From Anaeromyces robustus (taxonomy: Eukaryota; Neocallimastigomycota; Neocallimastigomycetes; Neocallimastigales; Neocallimastigaceae), in NCBI GenBank assembly GCA_002104895.1, contig MCFG01000296.1:1-42500 (forward strand): 42,500 bases of DNA. The letters run 5' to 3'. Shown piece after piece: positions 1 to 17,155 of this stretch (positions are counted from its first letter, which is position 1; each line of letters starts with the position of its first letter). Below the pieces are notes generated by a model that saw only the letters and a list, made by a program, of their open reading frames with translations, searched no databases and had not been told where the DNA came from. A program made the position numbers and the translations under genes.

Positions 1-124
1 ATAATAATAATAATAAGAGTATACTTATTTTTAATAATGAATATATATTAAATTAGTATAGTCAATTAAAAGAAATATATGAATTTTTAAAAAATAATAT
101 AAATAACAAAAAAATAACATATAT

Positions 125-172
<48 letters not shown>
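1..172. other. AT-rich tRNA downstream flank with 43-nt A/T homopolymer
   Basis: No gene is visible. Positions 1-110 resemble 15490-15590 (the shared stretch around AATAATGAATATATAT), so this is a copy of the tRNA-Arg flank repeat. Positions 130-172 are 43 uninterrupted A residues. Read on the minus strand they form a poly-T tract directly abutting the 3' end of the tRNA-Arg at 173-246. That would be a Pol III terminator with no trailer. Confidence 0.6.
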
Positions 173-173
<1 letters not shown>

Positions 174-246
174 ACTCACGGCGGGACTTGAACCCGCAAT
201 CTTCAGATTAGAAGTCTGACGCCCTATCCGATTAGGCTACGCGAGC
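173..246 (-). tRNA. tRNA-Arg(UCU), copy 1
   Basis: A 74-nt cloverleaf read on the minus strand. The acceptor stem is GCTCGCG/CGTGAGT with a G1-U72 wobble and discriminator G. The anticodon stem TCAGA/TCTGA closes the loop CTTCTAA, giving anticodon UCU for AGA codons. The T arm is GCGGG-TTCAAGT-CCCGC. Both acceptor ends resemble yeast tRNA-Arg(UCU). There is no intron and no encoded CCA. Confidence 0.97.
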
Positions 247-1653
247 TTCTATTGGATACAAAATTTTTTAAACATTTATATTTAAGTATAGAACGAAATG
301 AAATTTTAAAATTGTTATATTTGAGTATAATTCAATGCATGATTTTTATTTGTTGAGAAAATATTAAATTTAAAAATATTTTTATAATATAATAAAGAAA
401 CTTCAAAATTAAATTATGAAAGTTAGTAAGAATTAATATTTTGAAATTTCATTTAATTGATGTAATTATTAACAAAAAATAATATTATTAAGGAATAAGA
501 GAGTAAATTAATTTAATTTATAAAGTCTTCCATCCATAATAAAAATATTTCATAGACAAAAATAAACGTATCATGAGAATATACCTTACATCATACTCCA
601 ATATCCTGTTCAAATTAGCTTCACCATGAAGCTTTGTGAAAAGCTACTTTTTGGTACAAGTCTCATTGATTTTGAACTACTAGAAGCCGAGATATTATAT
701 TTTGAAGGTAAAGCACCACTAAATATATAGAAAATATGAAAAATTCTTATGAATCATATATAATATGATTTGCTATTCAAAAATATAATAATTAAGCTTT
801 TAATAGTATTAGGAAAATTAAAATATTATTCATTATGAAAATTTAGCCAGAATTGCACCAATGAGAAATAATTATTTTAGGATAATAATTAATGATGATT
901 AATAATTAATTTTGAAGTATATTAATTAATTTCGAATATCAAACTATTAAATATTAACAATTATAATTATTAAATATTATTTTAAATATTATTATTAGAA
1001 AGTTATTTATTTTAGTGACATTAAAATAATGATATGTTATTTCGAACTTTTATTTAATGTTAATGTAATTTGAATATAAAACTATTTTAGCATTATTCTT
1101 AACATTATTCTTATTTATTATAATCGCGATTATAAATATTTATATACCTGTATTATTAAATAATACTTATCAGATAATACATATTAATATATATATATTT
1201 AATTATATTATTATTACTAATCTTACAAAAATTATAAAAGGATAATTTTATAATTAGTTTTTAGATTCTTTGTAAGATTAGTTTCATTGTCTCTTCTTTT
1301 CCTTACTATTTATATTAGGTTATTTTATAAAGGAATTCTGTTTTTAAAAATAATTTTATTAAAATAACTTCTACGAACTATTGTAATATTGATTATTTTT
1401 AATATTAAATATATTTTTAATTATAAATTAGTTAATATCATTTATAATTAAAAATAATCTCCTATATTTGACATAATTATAGTAGTATATGCAGATAATA
1501 TTTTTTAATATTGTTAATAATTTTCGTATTATATATATTCATATAGATCATTATATAATATTTACATAAATTTTTTACGTGGTTAAGTTACAAAATATCA
1601 TAATAACAAAATATAACATTATTTGGTCATTTTTTATTATTCGAAAATAGAAA
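247..1653. other. Noncoding tRNA-Arg upstream flank and hairpin-rich spacer
   Basis: No coding potential is seen. Positions 247-620 are a diverged copy of the upstream flank found at 19374-19710: both have the TTTATATTT...GTATA block, a TTTTTATTTGTTGAGAA block and an AAAATATTTCATA block. Positions 1080-1460 are dense in palindromes, including TAATCGCGATTA near 1121, a nested hairpin at 1216-1282 and overlapping hairpins at about 1390-1460. A slightly GC-richer island at about 595-715 has no recognisable identity. Confidence 0.5.
1216..1282. repeat. Nested inverted repeat
   Basis: The outer arms (1216-1229 and 1269-1282) are perfect 14-bp complements, ACTAATCTTACAAA against TTTGTAAGATTAGT. 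Immediately inside, 1230-1239 and 1246-1255 are perfect 10-bp complements (AATTATAAAA against TTTTATAATT) around a 6-nt loop. Positions 1256-1268 would be a one-sided bulge. The function is unknown; it could be a fold-back insertion scar. Confidence 0.7.
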
Positions 1654-1718
1654 GCTCACGTAGCCTAAATGGATAAAGCATCCCACTTCTGATCTGTAAA
1701 TAAATTTCCACCGTGAAT
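1654..1718 (+). pseudogene. Decayed tRNA-Arg(UCU)
   Basis: The 5' acceptor strand and D arm (GCTCACGTAGCCTAAATGG) and the ACTTCT core of the anticodon loop are still readable. A CCGTGAAT remnant of the 3' acceptor is also present. The anticodon stem no longer pairs, the T arm has lost its GGTTCAA core, and the length is about 65 nt instead of 74. It lacks a B box, so Pol III expression as a tRNA is unlikely. Confidence 0.85.
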
Positions 1719-2025
1719 TCTATTTTTTTTAGCTTTTATATATAAATGATGTATATATATATTAAATTTTTTTCTATAATTTTTATTTTTACATTTTTTT
1801 TTATATACAATTTTTTTATTGTTGTAAATATTGTTTTTTTTTATAAATTATTTATATTTATTTTAAATAAAAAATGAAATGATATATAAAATTTATTTAC
1901 CTATAAAATAATAATTTTATATAAAAATCATTATATAACTTGTTAGTTTATAAAATTATTTTTCAATTTAACATTTCATTTTATACTTAAATATAAATGT
2001 TTAAAAAAACTTTCATTCAACAGAA
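1719..2025. other. AT-rich spacer between two decayed tRNA-Arg copies
   Basis: No gene is seen. The last 60 bases before 2026 carry an upstream flank resembling those of the intact tRNA-Arg genes (TATACTTAAATATAAATG, then an A-rich block and CAACAGAAG). The flank module therefore outlives the gene it served. Confidence 0.5.
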
Positions 2026-2097
2026 GCTCGTAGCCTAATCGGATAGGGCGTCAGACTTCTAATCTTAAGATTGCAGGTTCAAGTCCCGCCGTGAGTG
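2026..2097 (+). pseudogene. Near-intact tRNA-Arg(UCU) with shortened acceptor stem
   Basis: Full tRNA-Arg(UCU) layout, 72 nt rather than 74. The 5' acceptor strand reads GCTCG then TA, two bases short, so the 7-bp acceptor stem cannot form. The anticodon stem has one broken pair (TCAGA against TCTTA), and the T stem has an A replacing a G (GCAGG). The anticodon loop and B box (GGTTCAAGTCC) are kept. It is probably a recent pseudogene, though transcription cannot be excluded. Confidence 0.8.
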
Positions 2098-2666
2098 CTT
2101 ATTTTTTCATTTTTTTTATATTTAAAATATAAAGGTATTTATTATTAACATTAATTTTTATATTTATTTTTATATTTAAATACAATATAATAATATTTAA
2201 TACTTGAAAATTAATAAAATTACATATAATTTTAAAATATATAATATTTAATATTTTTTTTCAATTTTTTAAAATTAAGTAATATAAACAAAATTTTTAT
2301 ATACAAAAAAAAAAAAAAAAAATAAAAAAAAATTTTCCTAAAAGGCATAACACAATATAATGTTATATATATATAAATATATTTAACGCAAAAACTTATT
2401 AATATAAAATTTATATTATTATTCCTAATTATTATACCAATAAATAAAAAAAATATAGTGAAAAATAATAAATTATAAATAAATAATTTTTTTTTATATT
2501 ACTTTTTTATATATTAATTATTATATTATTTATTTTATTTTATTTTATTTTATTTTATTTATTTATTTATTTATTTATTTTTTATTAATACTTAATAGCT
2601 GAAGGATTAATTTATTTATTTTTAATAATATTTAATAACTGAATACTTAATAGCTGGAATATTAAT

Positions 2667-10003
<7,337 letters not shown>

Positions 10004-10009
<6 letters not shown>

Positions 10010-10735
10010 GATATTACTGATTCTATTAATTCTTTTTTTTTGGTAAAGAAAAAAAAAATATTTTACTGTATCTATTTTATTTTTTTTTTTTTTTTGTTTA
10101 TCTGCTTTGTTATATTAAAATGTTATTCCTTTCTTTCTTTATTTATTTATTTATTTACTTTCTTGTTTATAAATTTCTAAAGATATAAAATTGAATAAAA
10201 TAATAATAAAAAAAAAAAAAATAAAATACTTATAAAATAATTAAATGAAAATAAACAAAAAAAATTAAAAAAATATATATAATTATATAAATATTTAACA
10301 ATTTTAGTTTTAATTAATATTAAAAAATATAAAAGATAAACAATTAAAATATATATATTAACACTTTATAATAAAATTAAAATAAATATTATTATTAATT
10401 ATAATATTAATTAGTTTTTATTTAATATATTAATTATTTACATGCATTGTATATTAATATATAATATAATATAATATAATACAATACAATATATAATGTA
10501 TTATACATTTTTATTCAAAAAATATAACTTCATGTTTAATAACTTTTAATATATATTTCATATTATATATAATATATTATATAATATATAAAAATATATT
10601 ATAATATATTATATATATTATATATTATAATATAATTTAAAAATAATAAATAAAAAAATAATACAAACCTTCAATATAATAATATATATTATTAGATGTA
10701 TTTATATACTTACTCATTTTTATTTATTTATATAT

Positions 10736-10778
<43 letters not shown>

Positions 10779-11973
10779 TATTTTATCTGCCTCTCTATAT
10801 CAATTATTATTCTTTTATTATTCTTTATTATTTATTTAATATTTATATGTTGGTTTATTTTTTTTTTAGCTTTTTTTTTTCATATTATTAATAATAACTG
10901 GTGGTATTTACTAATAATGTAATACAAATTATGAAAAATAAATATTTATTATCAAATAATTATTTGAATTTTTTCTTATCCTGTTTATAATACATAGAGT
11001 TTTGTTTATTTTTTATTTGCTTATGTTATCTTTAAAAATGAATATCAATTAAAATTATTATCATATATTTTTTTTTTCATTATATTATTATCCCAGAGAC
11101 TCTTTCTTATAAAATTTGAAATCAATATCTTACATAACCTAATAAATAAATATTAATAATAAATAAATAAATAAATAAAATTTAGATTAAAAAGTCCAAA
11201 TATTTAATTTTACGATTATAATATAAAATGCAATAGATATTAAATAATAATTTCAATATTATAATAGATTAATATTTTTATTTATTTATATTAAATATTC
11301 TCTTACCATATATAAATATTTTTCTTTTTATTTATTTATTTATTTATTTATTTATTGTACCATTTTTTTTTTTTTTTCTTTAAAAAGAAAAAAAAATAGC
11401 TCAACTTTTAAATTTCTAAAAAAAATAATAATAAAAAAAATTTTTTTCCCCCTACTTCAAAATAATTATATTTTTATATAATTTATTTTTCCAATTAAAT
11501 AATAAAAATAAAAAATATAAAAAAGCTTTTTTATTCTACCATTTTTTTTTTTTTAATATTTGTTTTATTTTTTTATTTAAAATATTGTTTTTTTAAATAT
11601 TTTGAAAATGAAGCCAAAAAAAAATTTTTTTTTCTAAAATCCAAATATTTTTTACTTATTTTATATTCAAAAAAATTTTAAAAATGATTGGTTAAAATAT
11701 TAATTAATTCACTATAATGGATAATGGAAGTTTGGTTGAATTTTTTGTTAATATTATAATATTATAATAATAAATTCTACAACATACAAAACCAATTTCT
11801 ATTAATACTTTTAAAAAAATAATTTCCAGTGATTATCAATATATATTTTTAAATTATATGTAATTTTATTATTTATCAAGTATTAAATATTACTATAATG
11901 TATTTATATAAAAAATAATAATAATAATAAATATCTTCATATTTAAAAAAATAAAAAAAAATAAAAATTTAAG
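10004..11973. other. AT-rich intergenic region upstream of the large gene
   Basis: No convincing gene is seen on either strand over about 2 kb. It holds the presumed promoter and 5' leader of the minus-strand gene starting at 9973, (TTTA)n tracts at about 10730-10780 and 11325-11357, several A or T homopolymers and AT-alternating stretches near 10460-10630. The last 30 bases are the T-rich downstream flank of tRNA-Arg copy 4. Confidence 0.5.
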
Positions 11974-12047
11974 CACTCACGGCGGGACTTGAACCCGCAA
12001 TCTTCAGATTAGAAGTCTGACGCCCTATCCGATTAGGCTACGCGAGC
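11974..12047 (-). tRNA. tRNA-Arg(UCU), copy 4 in window order
   Basis: All 74 bases appear identical to the copy at 173-246, with anticodon loop CTTCTAA and B box GGTTCAAGTCC. The 3' flank on the minus strand contains T5 and T8 runs that can serve as Pol III terminators. Confidence 0.97.
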
Positions 12048-14102
12048 TTTCGTTGAATTTATGATAAATAATGAAATTTTTATAGTACTTTTAATTATAA
12101 TATTAACTTTTAAAAATTCTAATTAGTTTTATTTATTATTATTCTCTATAATTTATTATTAATTTACTTTAATTATAATTATTTTCTAAACTTCAAATAA
12201 TTAATAAATTTTAATATTATATTGAATTATCATTTAAAATAATTAATAACATTAATAAAAAAATAATAAGATTATTAAATTATATTTTAAAACAATATCT
12301 TTATCATTATTATCTTAAACTAAATCAATTCTTAAAAATATTATTGAATATTAAATTTATATAAATTATAAACAATTTATAATTAATGTTATAAAAATAA
12401 TAAACGATTCTAAAATATTTTAATTAAATAATATGACTCGAAAATAGTTTCTAAAAACACTTTTAAAATACCTTCTAAATACTTTTTAAATATTCTTTAC
12501 ACTTAAACATTTCTAAATTAGAAATAACAACTAATTTTATTTACTTTATAAATAAATAAACAGTTTATCTTTATAATTTTATTAATAATATTATTTATTT
12601 TTATTATTTATTTTATTAATATTTTTATACATTTTTACTTATTTTATTCAATAATTTTTAATTATTTTATTTATATTTTTATAAATACTTGTATTATTTT
12701 ATTTATTATTGTAAATAGTTTAATTTTAAAGAAAAATATAAATACATGTAAATATTTTTATGTAAATTAATTCTTTACTACTATTTTTAATAATAGCTTA
12801 GTCATAAATATAATAAATTAATAATTATTAGAATAAATTACTAAATTAAAATATATAATCAACATAAAATAGTTTAGTTAAGAATAAAACTACTATTTAA
12901 TAAATAATAATAAATTTAATAAAATTTTAATAAATAAATTTTATATTTTAAACTTAATAATAAAACTGTGTTTTTATAAAACAATTTTAGTGTTTAAATT
13001 TACAATCTACTGGAAAATAACTTAGACAGTTATTCTGAAAATACATAGGTAATATCACTTTCTTCCCTATAAAGAATTAAGATATTACCATTTTGTATTA
13101 TTTAGTTTTTTTAAAACCCTTATATTTGGAGTTAATTCAATTTCTAATTTTTAAAATCTTTTGTTAAAGAATTTTTAAAATTTTATATATATATACAAAG
13201 AGTTTTGAATCTTTTATATTTGAATATAACTCAATTCAATAATTTTTAAACCGTACAAAAATATAATATTATAATATTTTATAAATATATACTACCAATG
13301 AAGTTATTAGTATCTTAGAATTTATTAATTATATTAATAATGAAATAAAAAATGTTCATTACCTCTTTTTTCTGATTGAATGATAATTCTGTTTCTTTTG
13401 ATTACTACGAGAATATATATACTTTTTTTACCTTAATTTCAATATTTGTTAATTATTATATATGTGATTATGATGATATTTACCATTATATATAAAATAT
13501 TCTATGATATAATTATAATTAATGAAAATACAAAAATAAAATGAATAATTATCTATAATACCCCAATACTATTGTAAATTAGACTATCAATATCATTTAT
13601 AATATAAAATTAGAATTTGAAAAATCATATGAAAAAAATCCAGTTAAACTTATATATATATTCTTTTCTTTTTAAATTTTTATTCATTAAATCTTTTTTT
13701 TTTTTTATTTTTTTTTATTTTTTATTTCTTTATTTCTTTATTTCTTTATTTTTTTATTTTTTTATTATTTTATATTTTTTAAATTTTATTCATTAAATCT
13801 TCTTTTTTTTTATTTCATTTTTTTTTTTTCATTTTTATTATTAACCTTTTTATTTTTTTTTTCTTTATTTCTTTATTTCTTTATTTCTTTATTTTTTTAT
13901 TTTTTTATATTTTTTATATTTTTATTATAAATATTTTTTTTCTATTATTTTATTTTAATTTTTTTAAAAAAGTATTTTATTTACATTGTATTAAATCATT
14001 ATAATGTAAGAGTTACAATTAATGATATAAATAAATAATTTTTTTTATCATAAAAATAATAGTTTATAAAACAAATTAAATACTGCTATAATTTTTTGTT
14101 GC

Positions 14103-14103
<1 letters not shown>

Positions 14104-14175
<72 letters not shown>

Positions 14176-14214
14176 GTTATTGTTATTATTATTATTATTA
14201 TTATTACTATTACT
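14104..14214. repeat. (ATT)n microsatellite
   Basis: About 110 bp of ATT units with a few GTT and ACT interruptions near the right end. It is in an intergenic position. Confidence 0.9.
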
Positions 14215-14239
14215 ATTTTCTTTTATAAGTTAACTATGA

Positions 14240-14580
14240 TAAATTTATTAAATTATAATATTATATATCACAAATTGGAAAATATAGAATTCAATGATAC
14301 CAACAAGGAAGATAAAGAAAATAAATAAAAATAATAAATTCAGTAATAATGTCATTGAAGAATAAGAAAAAAAAAGGAAAATAAAAAAAATGAAATAAAA
14401 AAATACAAGAAATCTATAAATGAAAAATGTTATTTTAAATAACACACTCTTAGAGAAAAAAGTTCAAATAAAGAAGAAATCTATAAAAATGCTAAATAAT
14501 GGAATATAATTAGATAAAGTGAAAGTATTTGAAATTCTATCTGAAAATTCAACAAATATTATTTATAGCTTTATATATAA
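14240..14580 (+). pseudogene. Possible Lys/Asn-rich coding relic
   Basis: Codon use looks coding-like on the plus strand over short stretches, for example KLENIEFNDTNKEDKENK at about 14275 and a Lys/Ile/Asn-rich segment at about 14440-14570. These lie in different frames and are broken by stops. I cannot place it in a family. It may be the remnant of a host gene, or simply an AT-rich sequence with few stops. Low confidence. Confidence 0.25.
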
Positions 14581-14594
14581 TGAAATAATAAATA

Positions 14595-14633
14595 AAAGTA
14601 TTAGTATATTAGCCACTAATATACTAATACTTT
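14595..14633. repeat. Perfect 18-bp-arm hairpin
   Basis: The arms at 14595-14612 and 14616-14633 are exact complements (AAAGTATTAGTATATTAG) around a 3-nt loop, CCA. No run of T follows in a way that marks a Pol II or Pol III terminator. Confidence 0.8.
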
Positions 14634-15135
14634 ATGATTATTATTTGTCATTAATAATTATTTTTTTTTTTTTATAAAAAAAATTATTTTTATTTTATTT
14701 TCTTATTTTATATTTATATATATTAAATAATGAAAAAGCATTTATTAATGATTTTTTCTTTTTATTTATTTATTCTTTTATTCTAATAACTCTTTTTAAA
14801 TTATATTTATAAATAACATTAATTTTTTAAATATATTTTTATATAATTTACATAAATATTTCTTTTATCAATATATTCACTATATAGAAGAAAAAAAATT
14901 TTTTTAATATATATAATAAATAAATTGAATATTAAAAAAAAAAAAAAAAACTAATATTTTTTATTTTTTCAATTATCAATGAACTATTTTTTGAATTTGA
15001 AAAAAAAATATATAAAGTTTATATGTATATTTAAAGAAATAATGAAGTAAAAAATAAATAATTAATTAATTAATTAAATGGTTTAATGAATAATAAAAGT
15101 TTAAAAAAAAAAATATATAAAAATAAAAAATTAAG

Positions 15136-15209
15136 CACTCACGGCGGGACTTGAACCCGCAATCTTCAGATTAGAAGTCTGACGCCCTATCCGATTAGGC
15201 TACGCGAGC
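15136..15209 (-). tRNA. tRNA-Arg(UCU), copy 5
   Basis: A 74-nt gene with the same sequence as copy 4. It forms the outer end of a large inverted repeat whose other end is the divergent copy at 16527-16600. Confidence 0.97.
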
Positions 15210-15663
15210 TTCCGTTGATTTAAAAATTTTTAAAACCTTTATGTTTGGTTATAATTCAATTGCTAATTTTCAAAACCTTTACATTTGATTATAATACAAA
15301 TTATATTTTAATTAATAATATAAAATATTTAATTAATAAGTATTAATAAAAATTTTATGTCAATATTATATTATATATATATGTATAATACTAAAAATGA
15401 AAAAATGAATAAATTAAAAATATTTTTGAGGAAAAAAAACATTTTTGTATATAACAGATTTTTTTATTAAATTGATAATAAAAATGAGAATATTGTTATA
15501 TTTAATAATGAATATATATATATATTGAATTAGTTTAGTTGAATCAGAAGAATTATATAAATAATTTAAAAAAATAATATTTATAAAAAAAATAAAAATA
15601 AATTAATCTACATTAAATAATTATATTATAATCTATATATTTAAAATTTTTCAAGGTCTAATG
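15136..15663. repeat. Left arm of a ~0.5-kb inverted repeat containing a tRNA-Arg gene
   Basis: The arm runs from the tRNA-Arg gene to the sequence TTTTTCAAGGTCTAATG. The right arm, 16099-16600, reads back from CATTAGACCTTGAAAAA to its own tRNA-Arg. Shared blocks include TAATAAAAATGAGAATATT-type and TCAATATTATA-type stretches. The arms have diverged by substitutions and short indels, while the two tRNAs stay the same. Confidence 0.85.
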
Positions 15664-16098
15664 TCTCTCAAATTAGTGGCATTACCTTATCTTATTTTCA
15701 AATTTTTTAAAACCTTTATATTCAAGTATAATTCAATTCATAAAAATCATATTATATGTCGAATATTAATGGATTTAAAGCTGAAATTCTCTAATAAATG
15801 AATTGAAATTAAATTTCATTATTAACAAAATCATTTAAAATAAATTCAATTTTTATCAAAAAAATGAATATTAAAGATTATCTAAATTATAAAATTAATA
15901 GTTTTGGACCATTAAAATATCAATTTAATTTAATCCTTAATAAATTAATAAAACAAATGAAAGGAAATAACGAGAACTCTTCAAATATTGAATTGAAGAT
16001 TTCCCCCATTTCCTTCTGATGTTATCTCATCGAGAAACTATGCTCAATAGCTACATTATATTTTAATTTCAGCTCATATGGATCATTAATTTGCTAAA
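15664..16098. other. Spacer between inverted-repeat arms
   Basis: No gene is seen. It holds an orphan copy of the tRNA-Arg upstream motif at about 15697-15742 (TTTTTTAAAACCTTTATATT followed by GTATAATTCAATTCAT) without an adjacent tRNA. A slightly GC-richer stretch at about 16010-16070 has no recognisable identity. Confidence 0.5.
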
Positions 16099-16600
16099 CA
16101 TTAGACCTTGAAAAATTTTAAATATATAAATTATAATATAATTATTTAATATAGATATAATTCATTTTTATCTTTTTATAAATATTATTTGTTTTAAATT
16201 ATTTATATAATTCTTCTAATTCAACTAAACTCATTCAATATTCTCATTTTTATTATCAATTTAATAAAAAATTTGTTATATATAAAAAAGTCTTTTTCTT
16301 CAAAAATATTTTTAATTTATTCATTTTTTTTATTTTTAGCATTATATATATATATATAATATAATATTGACATAAAATTTTTATTAATATGTATTAATTA
16401 AATATTGTATATTGTTAATTAAAATATAAATATAATTTTTATTATAATCAAATGTAATGGTTTTAAAAATTAGCAATTGAATTATAATCAAATATAAAGG
16501 TTTTAAAAATTTTCAAATTAATAAAAGCTCGCGTAGCCTAATCGGATAGGGCGTCAGACTTCTAATCTGAAGATTGCGGGTTCAAGTCCCGCCGTGAGTG
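16099..16600. repeat. Right arm of the ~0.5-kb inverted repeat
   Basis: This is the reverse-complement partner of 15136-15663 and includes the plus-strand tRNA-Arg at 16527-16600. The whole structure spans about 1.46 kb with a 435-bp spacer. Confidence 0.85.
16527..16600 (+). tRNA. tRNA-Arg(UCU), copy 6 (the only intact plus-strand Arg copy)
   Basis: A 74-nt cloverleaf starting GCTCGCGTAGCC and ending CGTGAGTG, with anticodon loop CTTCTAA. A T5 run about 13 bases after the end can terminate Pol III. The upstream flank carries the conserved block TATAAAGGTTTTAAAAATTT about 20-40 bases before the gene. Confidence 0.97.
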
Positions 16601-16773
16601 CTTGCAAATTTTTCAATATTTGTTTATGCATTTTTTTTTTTATAAAATAAATTTCAATAAAAACTTTTAATTATTATATATAATATAATTTCATTATTTA
16701 TAATATTTTTTATTATTATTTTCTTTAATATTTTATTTTAATTATTTATGGTTTTTTTTTTAAATTTTAAAAT

Positions 16774-16832
<59 letters not shown>

Positions 16833-17081
16833 TATAAAATACAATATATACTAATAATCATTATATAATTATTATATAAACTGATAGTAAAAAATGAAAT
16901 TTTTTTAAGTTTGATTGTATAAATAAAGAAAAATTTTTACCTCAAATATAATATTTTTAACATAGTTTATATAAATATCATTATATATTTAAAAAAATAG
17001 AGAAGTAAAGAAATAAAAAAAAAAAATTTTTTTGAATAAAAATTTAAAAAAAAAAAAATTCAATATAAAATAAAAATTAAG
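16601..17081. other. Convergent downstream flanks of two tRNA-Arg genes
   Basis: No gene is seen. This AT-rich stretch has an A tract of about 35 bases at 16780-16816 followed by (TA)n. It lies between the 3' ends of the convergent tRNA-Arg copies 6 and 7. Confidence 0.55.
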
Positions 17082-17155
17082 CACTCACGGCGGGACTTGA
17101 ACCCGCAATCTTCAGATTAGAAGTCTGACGCCCTATCCGATTAGGCTACGCGAGC
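17082..17155 (-). tRNA. tRNA-Arg(UCU), copy 7
   Basis: A 74-nt gene, same sequence as copy 4. Its upstream flank on the plus strand (17160-17290) contains the conserved TTTTTAAAACCTTTATATTT block twice. Confidence 0.97.

Larger units (their letters stand above)
12048..15135. other. Noncoding spacer with flank repeat, orphan tRNA flank and microsatellites
   Basis: Positions 12060-12960 are a member of a dispersed flank repeat of about 0.8-0.9 kb that recurs at 17335-18070, 26440-27270 and, inverted, 29600-30340. Positions 13100-13260 hold two orphan copies of the tRNA-Arg upstream motif (TTTAAAACCCTTATATTTGG and a second near 13205) with no tRNA beside them. Positions 13690-13930 are T-rich (TTTCTTTATTTCTTTATT) tracts. 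Positions 14930-15135 are the downstream flank shared with the copy at 23125-23362. No intact coding gene is seen. Confidence 0.55.

Noticed and set aside
13047-13089. Inverted repeat GGTAATATC...GATATTACC
   Set aside because: 9-bp arms with a 25-bp gap are expected often by chance in this base composition.
14248-14445. 65-residue Phe-rich minus-strand frame
   Set aside because: Antisense to the A-rich possible coding relic; low complexity only.
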